Below, one piece after another: positions 10,642-19,573 of a stretch of DNA of 64,000 bases. How positions within the stretch are numbered: the first letter of the stretch is position 1; each line of letters opens with the position of its first letter. The position numbers and the translations under genes were made by a program. The notes beneath the pieces are model-generated. The model saw only the letters and a program-made list of their open reading frames with translations. It was not told the origin of the DNA and did not search any database. Source of the DNA: Halorhodospira abdelmalekii (GTDB lineage: Bacteria; Pseudomonadota; Gammaproteobacteria; Nitrococcales; Halorhodospiraceae); contig NZ_NRRN01000009.1 of NCBI RefSeq assembly GCF_016583625.1, positions 1 through 64,000 of the forward strand, in the 5' to 3' direction.

Positions 10642-10670
10642 TTGACGACCTCGCAGCGCTCGGGTAACTT
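10642..10670 (+). promoter_or_regulatory. Probable sigma70 promoter for xseB-ispA
   Basis: TTGACG and TAACTT are separated by exactly 17 bases, 32 bases before the chosen xseB start. It lies in the 234-base gap between the divergent parE and xseB genes. The rest of that gap shows no gene. Confidence 0.5.
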
Positions 10671-10701
10671 GCCGTCAACGAAGATCGAGACTCAGGCGCG
10701 T

Positions 10702-11040
10702 ATGAGCAGAAAGCCACCGCATCCCCCGTCCCCGAACCGTCAGCCCACTGCCACCGATCCGGAGCACAGCGACGAGGCGACTGGCAACGGCACCGACACC
10801 GTCGAGCTCTCAGCGTTCGAACAGACGCTGAGCGAACTGGAGATGCTAGTCGAACGGATGGAGCGCGGCGAGCACTCCTTGGAGGAGGCGCTGCGCGACT
10901 TCGAGCGCGGCATTCAGCTGACCCGGCGTTGTCAAAAGACCCTCCAGGCGGCTGAACAGAAGGTGGAGATTCTGCTCGAAAACAGTGAGGATGCCGATGT
11001 CGGCCCATTTCGACCCGACGACAACCCAAGCCCTCGATGA
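10702..11040 (+). CDS. xseB: Exodeoxyribonuclease VII small subunit
   Basis: XseB is the small partner of XseA in the single-strand-specific exonuclease VII. The core FEQTLSELEMLVERMERGEH followed by SLEEALRDFERGIQLTRRCQ matches the family two-helix fold. I start at the ATG giving MSRKPPHPP (112 residues). An open frame extends 65 codons further upstream, but that part is low-quality Arg/Ser sequence and runs across the likely promoter. The order xseB-ispA is conserved in Gammaproteobacteria (often followed by dxs, which is absent here). The last 44 bases overlap ispA. Confidence 0.92.
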   Translation: MSRKPPHPPSPNRQPTATDPEHSDEATGNGTDTVELSAFEQTLSELEMLVERMERGEHSLEEALRDFERGIQLTRRCQKTLQAAEQKVEILLENSEDADVGPFRPDDNPSPR

Positions 11041-11995
11041 GGCCCTGCCCGGTTTGCAGGAGCGCGCTGAACGCGCCCTCGAATCCGCCCTAGCCCCGGC
11101 CGACGCCCACCCGGCACGCCTCCATGAGGCAATGCGCTATGCGGTGCTTGGCGGCGGTAAGCGCATGCGTCCGGTACTGGTCTACGCCACCGGCGCAGCC
11201 CTTCACTACACCGGCACGGCCCTCGATGCCCCGGCCTGCGCAGTGGAGATGATCCACGCTTACTCACTGGTGCACGACGACTTACCGGCCATGGACGACG
11301 ACGACTGGCGCCGCGGCCAACCGACATGCCATCGCGCCTACGATGAGCCGACGGCCATTCTCGTCGGCGACGGGCTGCAGGCGCTCGCCTTCGAGGTGCT
11401 GACCCGCGACCTCCTCGACCACCGTACGACCGCGGCCCCCTCCCCGCAGTCAGCACAGTCGCCCCAAGCACCGGCCGCCGACCTCGCCGCCGCCGGCCAC
11501 AGTGCCGAGGCGCGCTTGGCGATGGTGGGCACGCTCGCCCGTGCGGTCGGCTCCCGTGGCATGGTCGGTGGCCAGGCGATCGATCTTGGGGCGGTCGGCC
11601 GTCAGCTCGATATCGCCGAGCTCGAAGACATGCACATCCACAAGACCGGCGCGCTGATCCGCGCTAGCGTTCAACTCGGGGTGTTGGCTGCCGGCTTCGA
11701 CCTGGAGACACCACAGGCGCGGGCTCTCGATCGCTATGCCAAGTGCGTCGGCCTGGCCTTCCAGATTCACGACGACGTCCTTGATGTCTCGGGCGATCTC
11801 GGCTCTTTAGGCAAATCGAGTGGCGCCGACGCCGCACGCGATAAACCGACCTACCCCTCCCTGCTCGGCCTGCGCGAGTCGCGTGAACTCGCCGAACGCC
11901 TCGCCGGCGATGCCATCGCCGCGCTGGGCAAACTCGACCGCGGCGCTGACATTCTGCGTGGTTTGGCTGCCTACTGTATTCAGCGTCAGGCGTAA
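10997..11995 (+). CDS. ispA: Farnesyl diphosphate synthase (polyprenyl synthase family)
   Basis: Condenses IPP with DMAPP/GPP to make C15 farnesyl diphosphate for quinones, undecaprenol and carotenoids. The first Asp-rich motif is in HDDLPAMDDDDWRRG and the second in FQIHDDVLDVSGD; GGGKRMRPVL and the GGQAIDL segment are also present. About 332 residues, longer than E. coli IspA (299) because of a Pro/Ala insert around SPQSAQSPQAPAADL. Three possible starts lie close together; I prefer the last ATG (MSAHFDP), which has GTGAGG 6 bases ahead. A strong hairpin follows the stop. Confidence 0.95.
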   Translation: MSAHFDPTTTQALDEALPGLQERAERALESALAPADAHPARLHEAMRYAVLGGGKRMRPVLVYATGAALHYTGTALDAPACAVEMIHAYSLVHDDLPAMDDDDWRRGQPTCHRAYDEPTAILVGDGLQALAFEVLTRDLLDHRTTAAPSPQSAQSPQAPAADLAAAGHSAEARLAMVGTLARAVGSRGMVGGQAIDLGAVGRQLDIAELEDMHIHKTGALIRASVQLGVLAAGFDLETPQARALDRYAKCVGLAFQIHDDVLDVSGDLGSLGKSSGADAARDKPTYPSLLGLRESRELAERLAGDAIAALGKLDRGADILRGLAAYCIQRQA

Positions 11996-12003
11996 GCGCG
12001 CCT

Positions 12004-12041
12004 CTCGGGAGCGGCACGCTGCCCAGTGTGCCGCTCCCGAG
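12004..12041 (+). terminator. Hairpin after ispA, probable terminator
   Basis: A perfect 14-bp stem (12004-12017 with 12028-12041) with a 10-base loop starts 8 bases after the ispA stop. It is followed by an A-rich rather than a T-rich run, so it may stop transcription poorly without Rho or may protect the transcript end. Confidence 0.6.
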
Positions 12042-12091
12042 GCGATTAAAAAGACCTAGAACTATTTAAATTTTTTGGATAGCATGGGCGT

Positions 12092-12116
12092 GCCAGCGGT
12101 GCATTTAAGCGCTGGC
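12092..12116 (+). promoter_or_regulatory. Leader hairpin before folE2
   Basis: GCCAGCG at 12092-12098 pairs with CGCTGGC at 12110-12116, in the leader of folE2 and just after an unusually AT-rich run (12061-12076). The AT-rich run may hold the promoter. I find no recognisable Zur operator or known riboswitch here. Confidence 0.3.
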
Positions 12117-12143
12117 CGACTCACCGGCATATAGGGCATCACC

Positions 12144-12923
12144 ATGGAAGACGTACAGGGCCGCGCCGACTATCGGCGTATCGCGATTAATAAGGTGGGG
12201 ATCAAAGAGATCCGCCATCCAGTGAAGGTCCGCGATCGCACCGGCTACGATCAACACACCGTCGCCACATTCAGCATGTATGTGAACTTGCCCCAGCATT
12301 TCAAGGGCACTCACATGTCGCGCTTCGTCTCGATCCTCTGCAGTCACGATCGTGAGATTACGCTTGAATCGTTCCATGAGATGCTCGCCGAGATGACCGA
12401 ACGGCTTGAGGCCGAATCAGGCCATATCGAGATGACCTTCCCCTACTTCATCAGCAAACGGGCTCCGGTCACCGGGGTCGAGAGCCTGATGGATTACGAC
12501 GTCACCTTCATCGGTGAGATGCACCCCGACCGCCACGAGACGTGGGTTCGGGTGGCCGTCCCGCTGACCTCACTTTGCCCTTGTTCCAAGCAGATCGCCG
12601 AGCGCGGTGCTCACAACCAACGCTCGCTCGTCATCATCACCGCACTGCTCAAGGGCTTTGTCTGGCTCGAAGAGCTAATCGACATCGCCGAGACCGAGGG
12701 CTCGTGTGATCTTTACGGCTTGCTTAAACGACCGGATGAGAAGTACGTCACCGAGCGTGCCTACGACAATCCTAAGTTTGTCGAGGACGTCGTTCGGGAT
12801 ATCGCCGCACGGCTCAACGAAGATGAACGGATTGCAGCCTACCAAGTGACCTCGGAGAATTACGAATCGATCCACAACCATTCAGCGTTTGCCTTGATCG
12901 AGCACGATAAACGCAACCACTAG
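12144..12923 (+). CDS. folE2: GTP cyclohydrolase FolE2
   Basis: Converts GTP to 7,8-dihydroneopterin triphosphate, the first step of folate (and queuosine) synthesis. This is the type IB enzyme (COG1469), which is unrelated in sequence to FolE and accepts metals other than zinc. Seen in the 259 residues: GIKEIRHPV, the [10 protein letters not shown] segment with the metal-binding Cys, ERGAHNQRS, and the C-terminal [18 protein letters not shown]. It stands alone as a transcription unit. In many bacteria FolE2 replaces FolE or is induced by zinc shortage. A Fur-family regulator is encoded 6 kb away, but no Zur box is evident. Confidence 0.96.
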   Translation: MEDVQGRADYRRIAINKVGIKEIRHPVKVRDRTGYDQHTVATFSMYVNLPQHFKGTHMSRFVSILCSHDREITLESFHEMLAEMTERLEAESGHIEMTFPYFISKRAPVTGVESLMDYDVTFIGEMHPDRHETWVRVAVPLTSLCPCSKQIAERGAHNQRSLVIITALLKGFVWLEELIDIAETEGSCDLYGLLKRPDEKYVTERAYDNPKFVEDVVRDIAARLNEDERIAAYQVTSENYESIHNHSAFALIEHDKRNH

Positions 12924-13071
12924 CCGCTCTTGTGCTGATATCCTTGCGTCTCTCCCATACCATTACAATTGATTGCAACACTGCTGCGATCGACTGCGTC
13001 GCCGCCCCGGAAGAGGACGCAGCCCCGATGAGCGCAGTCCTTCCCACGGTATTGGCAAGGAGGAGCAGTCA

Positions 13072-14223
13072 TTGACCGATCTGCACCCCGCTCCAAAAGC
13101 CCCGGCACGTCGCGGCCTCTTTACGAGACTCGGCCTCCTCACCGCCCTCTGCCTGCCGCTCTGGCTCAGCGGCTGTGGCAATAACGACGAAGCCGATGCG
13201 GGTGATCCGGGCCGACCGGCCATCGCAGTGACCTGGCTCACCGCAGACGACGATGAGATTCGTGAGACGCGGCACGCCGTCGGCACCGTCGAGGCGCTGG
13301 CTAAACCGCTCATCGCCGCGCAGATCAGTGGGGTAATTACCGCTCTACACGCCGATGAGGGCGAACGCATCGGCGCCGGCGAACTGCTCGCGACCATTGA
13401 GGAGGACGACTACCGCGATGAGCGCGACCGCGCCGCCGCCGAAGTCGCCCGCCTAACCGCACAAGTCGGCGTCCAGGAGCGTAACGTCCGCCGCACCCGT
13501 GAATTGCGCGCCGACGGCCACCTCTCTGAGGATGAGCTCGATAACGCCGAGGCCGAGTTGGAGGCACGTGAGCAGGAACTCGCCGCCGCCCTGAGCAGCT
13601 TGCGCCGGGCCGAACGCGATTTGGAGCGTACGCGCATCCGCTCCGGCATCGACGGGGCGGTCGAGGCGCGTCACATCAGTAAAGGGGACTACGTCGCCCC
13701 GGGCGATCCGCTCTTTGAGTTGGTCGATACCCACCGCCTGCAGGTGCGCATCCCGGTCTCCGAGCGACTTGCCCCGCGCATCGACGATGAGACGACGCTG
13801 CTGCTCTACAACCGCGCCGCGCAGCCGCAGCACCTTGAGACCACGGTCACCGGTATTCGCCCCAGCATCGGCGCCCGCACCCGCTCACTGCAATTGCTCG
13901 CCGCGGTGGAGAACCCCGGCAAATGGCAGCCGGGAGCGAGTATCGACGCCGAGATCGTGCTCGATCTGCGCACCGGCGTCGTCCTGCCGGGGCAGAGTGT
14001 CGTCCGGCGTCCTGCCGGCGAGGTCGTCTACATCTTGGATGACGACGATGAGACGGTCCGTGAGCGGGGCGTCGAGACCGGCACCCGCATGGCTGATCGG
14101 ATCGAGATCCGCAGCGGTGTTGAGCCGGGCGAGCGCGTGATCGTCGATGGCGCCGGCTTTTTGACCGATGGCGCCAGCGTCCGCGCCGAGGCCCATGAAG
14201 ATGAGTCAGCGGGCGACGAGTGA
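13072..14223 (+). CDS. RND efflux periplasmic adaptor (membrane-fusion lipoprotein)
   Basis: Links the inner-membrane RND pump to an outer-membrane channel. An AAGGAGGAG stands just before the chosen TTG start. A signal peptide with lipobox LSGC follows, so the mature protein is lipid-anchored. Then come the split biotinyl-lipoyl domain (AAQISGVITALHADEGERIG and SGIDGAVEARHISKGDYVAP), an alpha-helical hairpin rich in Glu/Arg between them, a beta-barrel and a C-terminal membrane-proximal domain. The acidic tail is consistent with a halophile. It is the first gene of the adaptor-pump-channel operon. Confidence 0.93.
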   Translation: MTDLHPAPKAPARRGLFTRLGLLTALCLPLWLSGCGNNDEADAGDPGRPAIAVTWLTADDDEIRETRHAVGTVEALAKPLIAAQISGVITALHADEGERIGAGELLATIEEDDYRDERDRAAAEVARLTAQVGVQERNVRRTRELRADGHLSEDELDNAEAELEAREQELAAALSSLRRAERDLERTRIRSGIDGAVEARHISKGDYVAPGDPLFELVDTHRLQVRIPVSERLAPRIDDETTLLLYNRAAQPQHLETTVTGIRPSIGARTRSLQLLAAVENPGKWQPGASIDAEIVLDLRTGVVLPGQSVVRRPAGEVVYILDDDDETVRERGVETGTRMADRIEIRSGVEPGERVIVDGAGFLTDGASVRAEAHEDESAGDE

Positions 14224-14295
14224 GCGCGAGTCCCGCGCCCCCGCGATCACTCCTGCGACCGTCGCAGCGTAGCGACAGCGTAACGCCTAACCCCT

Positions 14296-14319
14296 CCTGT
14301 GGCCGGCAGCGGCCACAGG
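14296..14319 (+). promoter_or_regulatory. Hairpin between adaptor and pump genes
   Basis: A perfect 10-bp stem with a GCAG loop (14296-14305 with 14310-14319), 19 bases before the pump ATG and just upstream of its GAGGATC ribosome site. No T-run follows. It may set the relative level of adaptor and pump by partial termination or RNA processing. Confidence 0.4.
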
Positions 14320-14338
14320 TTGCCCTTGCGGAGGATCT

Positions 14339-17300
14339 ATGACGCTCTCCGAGCTGTCTATCCGGCGCCACGTCCTGGCCGTCATGATCAGCGCGCTGAT
14401 CGTGCTCTTCGGGGCGATCGCCTACCAAGAGGTCGGCACCGATCGGATCCCCGACATCGACTTCCCCATGGTCAGCGTCACCGTCCATCAACCGGGCGCC
14501 GATCCAGAGCTGATCGACTCAGCCATCACCGAAGAGGTCGAACGCGCAGTCAACACCGTTCCCGGCATCGACGATATCCGTTCGGTCTCACTGCCGGGGA
14601 CTTCGGTGGTCACCGCGACCTTCGAGCTCGATGTCGATGTCGACGTCGCCTTTAACGAGGTCAACGCCAAGATCTCAGAGATCGTCCGGAACCTGCCTCA
14701 GGATGCCGAGGCACCGGTGGTCAACAAGGTCGAGCTCGACGCCCAACCGGTGATGTGGCTCTCCTTACAGGGCGATCGCGAGATCCAGGATCTTGATCGC
14801 TACGCCCGTAACGAGATCCGCCCCCGTCTGGAAGGGATCAGCGGCGTCGGCGAGATCCGGGTTGGCGGCGGGCGTGAGCGCACCATGCGCATCGAGGTCT
14901 GCCCGGAGCGCCTCGCCGCCCACGGCCTCGATGTGCGCAGCCTGCTCGATGCCCTCGAGAGCGAACACGCCCAGGTGCCGGGCGGCTTCATGGTCGGCGG
15001 CGAGACCGAAGACACGCTTAAACTCGATGTCGAGTACCACGACGCCGAGAGCCTGCAGCGGATGATCGTCGCCAGTGACGGCGACAGCTTGGTGCGCCTG
15101 GAGGACGTCGCCGATGTCGTCGACGGTCTCGCCGATAAGCGCCGTCTGGCCCGCTTTAAGGGCGAACCGACAATCGGCCTCGGGGTCGTTAAGATCTCCG
15201 GCACCAACACCGTCGCCATCATCGATGAGGTGAAAAAACGCATCGATGAGGAGATTCGCCCGCAGCTGCCGCCGGGGATGCAGCTCAGCATCTCAACCGA
15301 TGAGTCGCAGTTTATTCTCGAGCAGATCGACTCGCTCTTTTTGACCATCGCCCTCGGTGTCCTCTTCGCCGGAGTGGTGATGTGGCTCTTTTTGCGCAAC
15401 CTGCGCTCGACGGCGATCATCGGCCTCGCCATCCCCATCTCGTTGATGGCAGCGATCGCGGTCGTCTACTTCTTCGGCTACACGCTGAACTCAATCACCA
15501 TGCTGGCGATGCTGCTGCTGATCGGGGTGGTGGTCGACGATGCGATCGTGGTGCTCGAGAACATCTACCGCCACCGCCAGCAGTACGGCGAAGGGCCGAT
15601 CAGCGCGGCGATCTCGGGGTCGAACGAGGTCTTTTTCGCGGTCATTGCCTCCTCCTTGAGTCTGGTCTCGATCTTCGGTTCCGTCCTCTTCATGGAGGCG
15701 ATCATTGGGCGCTTTTTCGAGTCGTTCGCCGTCGTCGTCGCCTTCGGCGTGCTCGCCTCGAGCCTGATCGCCTTGACCCTGATCCCGATGCTCGCCTCGC
15801 GCTTTCTCTCCATCCCGGAGCGCGAGCCGCTCCTCTACCGCTACCTGGAGCGGGCCTTTCAAGCCATTGAAGGCAGCTATCGCTGGCTGCTGCAGCGGGT
15901 GCTGCGCTACCGCTGGTCGACCTTGGCCCTCACCTTGGTCTTCGCCGTGGCCGTTGCGACCTTGATCGCCCCGCGCCTCGGTGCTGAGTTTGCCCCGGAG
16001 GAGGATACCGGCGAGTTCATGGTGGTCTTCAACACCCCGCTCGGCTCCAGCATCGACTACACCGACTCACGCATGGCCAAAATCGAAGCGATCCTGCTGG
16101 AACAACCGGAGGTCGATCGACTCTTTGCCGCCATCGGCCTCGGCGACCGTGGCCAGGTGAGCCGCGGGATGGCCTTTGTCCGCTTGGTCGAGCGCGATCA
16201 GCGCACGGCCTCGCAGCGCGAGATCATCAACCGCATCCGTCCGGAGTTGGCCGCCATTCCCGGAGTGCGCGCCTTCGCCACCGAGGTGCCGCTGGTCCCC
16301 GGGCAGCGCGGCGAGCCGCTGCAGTTTCAGTTGACGGGACCGAACCTTCAGGATCTTAGCGAGTACGCCACAGCCATCCAGAGTCGCCTAGAGGCGATCG
16401 ACGGCATGGGCTCGCTCGATCTGGAACTCGACCTGGAACTGCCGCGGATCGAGATCGAGGTCGACCGCGAGCGCGCCCGGGCCGCCGGACTGACCTCCTT
16501 ACAGGTCTCCGAGGCGATCAATATCCTCGCCGGTGGTGCCGATGTCGCCCGCTTCGATGAGGGGCCGGAGGGGGCCGATGGCCGCCGCTACGACATCCGT
16601 ATGAAGGCGCAAGAGGGCTTAGTGCGTGATATCGACAGTCTGCTGCGCATCCAACTGCGCTCGGCCGAGGGGGATCTTGTCCCGCTTGAGACGGTCACCG
16701 AGATCCGCCCCAGCGTCGGACCGGCGGCGATCACACGCTACAACCTCGCCTACTCCGCCGCCTTCTACGGCAACCCGGACATCCCGCTCGGCGAGGCAAT
16801 TGCGGAGCTCGAAGCGGCAGCCGACGAGATCCTGCCGCTCGGCTACAACGTCGAGCTGACCGGACAGGCCCAAGAGATGCAACGCGCCGCCGGAGCCATG
16901 CTCTTCGTCTTTGCCCTGGCCGCCATCCTGGTCTACATCGTGCTGGCGAGCCAGTTCAACTCCTTCACTCAGCCGATCATCATCATGGCGGCCCAGCCTT
17001 TAGCCTTGATCGGCGGCATCTTGGGCCTCTACGTCGGCGGCTTCACCCTCAACATCTACTCGATGATCGGCATGGTGCTGCTGATGGGGCTGGTGACCAA
17101 AAACGGTATCCTCCTGGTCGATCTGACCAATCAGTATCGCGAGAAGCGGCAAATGGGGATCAATGAGGCGCTGGCCGATGCCTGCCCGGTGCGTCTTCGT
17201 CCGGTGTTGATGACGTCGCTGACGCTGATCTTGGCGCTGATCCCGGCGGTGCTAGGACTCGGTGCCGGTGCCGAAAGCAACGCCCCGATGGCAGCGGCGA

Positions 17301-17434
17301 TCATCGGCGGTATGATGACGGCGATGCTCTTGACCCTGGTCGTCATCCCCGCAACCTACTCGCTACTGGAAGGCTTTTTGGCGCGTCGCGGCTGGGAACG
17401 GCCCGGCGCCGAGCTCACCGAGAGAGAGCAATAA
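14339..17434 (+). CDS. RND-family multidrug efflux pump, inner-membrane subunit
   Basis: A 1031-residue proton-driven exporter of the AcrB/MdtBC hydrophobe-amphiphile class. The topology is one helix, a large periplasmic domain, six helices, a second periplasmic domain and the remaining helices. The proton-relay pair Asp400-Asp401 sits in GVVVDDAIVVLENIYRHRQ. The C-terminal half repeats the fold (GGFTLNIYSMIGMVLLMGLV, then TKNGILLVD). Substrate cannot be read from sequence. Spacing of 3 bases to the outer-membrane channel gene indicates an operon. No TetR or MarR regulator is adjacent. Confidence 0.95.
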   Translation: MTLSELSIRRHVLAVMISALIVLFGAIAYQEVGTDRIPDIDFPMVSVTVHQPGADPELIDSAITEEVERAVNTVPGIDDIRSVSLPGTSVVTATFELDVDVDVAFNEVNAKISEIVRNLPQDAEAPVVNKVELDAQPVMWLSLQGDREIQDLDRYARNEIRPRLEGISGVGEIRVGGGRERTMRIEVCPERLAAHGLDVRSLLDALESEHAQVPGGFMVGGETEDTLKLDVEYHDAESLQRMIVASDGDSLVRLEDVADVVDGLADKRRLARFKGEPTIGLGVVKISGTNTVAIIDEVKKRIDEEIRPQLPPGMQLSISTDESQFILEQIDSLFLTIALGVLFAGVVMWLFLRNLRSTAIIGLAIPISLMAAIAVVYFFGYTLNSITMLAMLLLIGVVVDDAIVVLENIYRHRQQYGEGPISAAISGSNEVFFAVIASSLSLVSIFGSVLFMEAIIGRFFESFAVVVAFGVLASSLIALTLIPMLASRFLSIPEREPLLYRYLERAFQAIEGSYRWLLQRVLRYRWSTLALTLVFAVAVATLIAPRLGAEFAPEEDTGEFMVVFNTPLGSSIDYTDSRMAKIEAILLEQPEVDRLFAAIGLGDRGQVSRGMAFVRLVERDQRTASQREIINRIRPELAAIPGVRAFATEVPLVPGQRGEPLQFQLTGPNLQDLSEYATAIQSRLEAIDGMGSLDLELDLELPRIEIEVDRERARAAGLTSLQVSEAINILAGGADVARFDEGPEGADGRRYDIRMKAQEGLVRDIDSLLRIQLRSAEGDLVPLETVTEIRPSVGPAAITRYNLAYSAAFYGNPDIPLGEAIAELEAAADEILPLGYNVELTGQAQEMQRAAGAMLFVFALAAILVYIVLASQFNSFTQPIIIMAAQPLALIGGILGLYVGGFTLNIYSMIGMVLLMGLVTKNGILLVDLTNQYREKRQMGINEALADACPVRLRPVLMTSLTLILALIPAVLGLGAGAESNAPMAAAIIGGMMTAMLLTLVVIPATYSLLEGFLARRGWERPGAELTEREQ

Positions 17435-17437
17435 ACG

Positions 17438-18997
17438 ATGGTGCGATCTACGCCGAAACGCAACCTTGCCATGGGCGCCCGTGTGGGTCTCCGCACCGGC
17501 CTTCACCGCACCGCTGGGCAGCGGACCGAACCGCCCCACCAGCAACCAGCGGTGCCGGTGCGATCGTCGTGCGCATCCTGCGCAGCCGGCGTGGGAAGCG
17601 TGGTGGCCGTGCTGCTCACGATCGCGCTCGCCACCGCCCCTACCGTTGCCCTAGCCGCTGAGCAAACGGTGGCCCCGGCGGCCATTGAGAGCGCCGCTCC
17701 GGAGCAAGATCTGCTGACGATCTATCGCCTTGCGCGCGATGCCGACCGCCGTCTCTCGGCCGCTGAGCAGCGCCGCCGCGGTGCCGATGCCCAGGTGCGC
17801 CAGGCCCGCTCGCAGTTTTTACCCCAGATCAGCGCCCACGCCGGCTACGAGCACGAGCGGCAGTCGCAAGATTTCGGCGAGATCGACGAAGATCTCGACA
17901 CCTCCGGCTGGGACGCCACGCTGTCGCTCACCCAGCCGATCTTTCGGCGCGGTAACTTCATCGATTTGGAGCGGGCCCGCACCGGGCAGCAAGGCGGCGA
18001 TCTCGAGGTGCTGCTCAACGAGCAGCGGCTGGTTATCGACGTCACCGAGGCCTACTTTAACGTGCTGCTCGCCCAGGATGAGCTCGCTCTGGTCGAGGCT
18101 GAGGGGGCTGCCGTCGCCAGCCAGCGACGGCGCGCTGAGCGCGCCCTGGAGGTCGGTACCGGCACCCAGACCGACGTCGATGAGGCGCGCGCGGCCTACG
18201 ACCGGGTGCGCGCGCAGCGCGTCGCTGCCCTCAATCAGCTCGATGTCGCGCGCGAATCGCTGCGCCGGCTGACCGGGCACTCCCCCGGCACCCTCGCCGG
18301 CCTGCACGAGGGGTTCGAGCCGCAGCCGGTCGAACCGGGCGAACCGGAGCACTGGGTCGAGCTGGCCGGGCGCCACAACCTCGAAGTGCGCTTGGCTGAG
18401 CTCGAAGATCAGCTGGCTCGTCACGACGTCTCCGCCCGGCGTGCCGAGCGCTGGCCGGAGGTCGATCTGGAGGCCCGCTATACGCACTTCTCGGGCGAGC
18501 GCGATCAACAACAATTCCGCGACGGCAGCCCCGTCGTCGAGACGCTCGATGGCACGACCGATACCCGCTCGATCCGCCTGCAGCTCTCGGTGCCACTCTT
18601 TACCGGCGGTGGCATTTCGAGCCGGATCCGCGCCGCTGAAGCGGAGCGCACCGCAACCGCCGATGAGCTCTACGATCAGCGCCGGGCCAGCGCGCTCGAT
18701 GCCCGTTCGGCCTTTCTCGGTTTAACCTCAGAACGCGAGCGCGTCCGCGCCTTAGAGCAAGCCCTAGTCTCGGCCCGCAGCAACGAGGCATCGGTGCGCC
18801 GCGGTCAAGAAGTCGGCACCCGGACCACGACCGACCTGCTCAACGCCCAAAGCCGGCGCTTTGAGACGAAACGCGACCTCCAGGCGGCCCGCTACGACTA
18901 CCTGCTCCACTTTGTGCGCCTGCACGCGGCCGCTGGCCTGGCTGTCGACCAAGCCTTGATCGCCGAGATCAACGCTCAGCTGCAGGGCATCGACTGA
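17438..18997 (+). CDS. TolC-family outer-membrane efflux channel
   Basis: 519 residues in the outer-membrane factor family. A long basic N-terminus leads to a signal peptide (VLLTIALATAPTVALA, probable cleavage before AEQ). Two repeats of helical coiled coil with beta strands follow (first around QFLPQISAHAGYEHER to LTQPIFRRG, second around RWPEVDLEARYTHFSG to LSVPLFTGG). It forms the trimeric exit duct for the pump encoded immediately upstream. Its last 22 bases overlap the 3' end of the converging Fur-family gene, leaving no room for a terminator between them. Confidence 0.93.
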   Translation: MVRSTPKRNLAMGARVGLRTGLHRTAGQRTEPPHQQPAVPVRSSCASCAAGVGSVVAVLLTIALATAPTVALAAEQTVAPAAIESAAPEQDLLTIYRLARDADRRLSAAEQRRRGADAQVRQARSQFLPQISAHAGYEHERQSQDFGEIDEDLDTSGWDATLSLTQPIFRRGNFIDLERARTGQQGGDLEVLLNEQRLVIDVTEAYFNVLLAQDELALVEAEGAAVASQRRRAERALEVGTGTQTDVDEARAAYDRVRAQRVAALNQLDVARESLRRLTGHSPGTLAGLHEGFEPQPVEPGEPEHWVELAGRHNLEVRLAELEDQLARHDVSARRAERWPEVDLEARYTHFSGERDQQQFRDGSPVVETLDGTTDTRSIRLQLSVPLFTGGGISSRIRAAEAERTATADELYDQRRASALDARSAFLGLTSERERVRALEQALVSARSNEASVRRGQEVGTRTTTDLLNAQSRRFETKRDLQAARYDYLLHFVRLHAAAGLAVDQALIAEINAQLQGID

Positions 18998-19428
18998 CAG
19001 CGCGGGCAGATGCCGAAGAGCTCCAAGGTATGGCTAATATGGGCAAAGCCGAGCGCGGCGGCGTCGGCCTCAAGCTGCGGGGTCGGACAGCGATCGAGCG
19101 GTTCACGGTGGTGGCAGAGGCGACAGACGACGTAGTGCGCGTGTCCGCCGTCAGGCCCGATCAGCTGATAGCGCGTGCTCCCATCGCCGAACTCATGGCG
19201 GTGGACGAGGCCGATGCGCTCGAAATCGGCTAAAGCCCGATAGACCGTTACGAGATCGCAGGCGTAGTGGCCGAGCGCCTGGTGCAGTTCGCGCGGCGTC
19301 AGCGGCTGATCGACCGCCGCTAAAACGACCGCGACTTGGCGGCGCGGCTGCGTCAGGCGCAACCCGCTGCCACGTATCTGCTTAAATGCGAACTTCTCTA
19401 GCGACACCGACACGGTCGATTCAGCCAC
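18976..19428 (-). CDS. Fur-family metalloregulator, possibly Zur
   Basis: A winged-helix domain (LRLTQPRRQVAVVLAAVDQP, ELHQALGH, DLVTVYRALADFERIGLV) precedes the metal-binding dimerisation domain with GHAHYVVCRLC and the C-terminal GICPRC pair, which form the structural zinc site. The short His-rich stretch and CxxC...CxxC layout suit Zur or PerR better than a classic Fur, but the family is not decided by sequence alone. I chose the GTG with AAGGGAG 8 bases ahead (150 residues); another GTG lies 13 codons upstream. It lies 145 bases downstream of the kinase gene, in the same direction. Confidence 0.85.
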   Translation of the reverse strand: MAESTVSVSLEKFAFKQIRGSGLRLTQPRRQVAVVLAAVDQPLTPRELHQALGHYACDLVTVYRALADFERIGLVHRHEFGDGSTRYQLIGPDGGHAHYVVCRLCHHREPLDRCPTPQLEADAAALGFAHISHTLELFGICPRCQSMPCS

Positions 19429-19573
19429 GCAACACGCTCCCTTGGACAGACAACTGTTTGGACGCACGACTGCACAACAGGCGGCACGGCGGGCGGCACG
19501 ATAAGCGCCACCGCCTCGTGCAGCGCGTGCAGCCGCTGTCTACTCGGGTTCGACGGCACACCACGGGCCGAGT

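Noticed and set aside
10507-10701. Upstream extension of xseB
   Set aside because: Low-complexity and overlaps a probable promoter with 17-base spacing; XseB is normally about 80-110 residues.
12042-12143. Riboswitch or Zur operator before folE2
   Set aside because: Only a simple 7-bp hairpin and an AT-rich run are present; no known riboswitch core or Zur palindrome matches.
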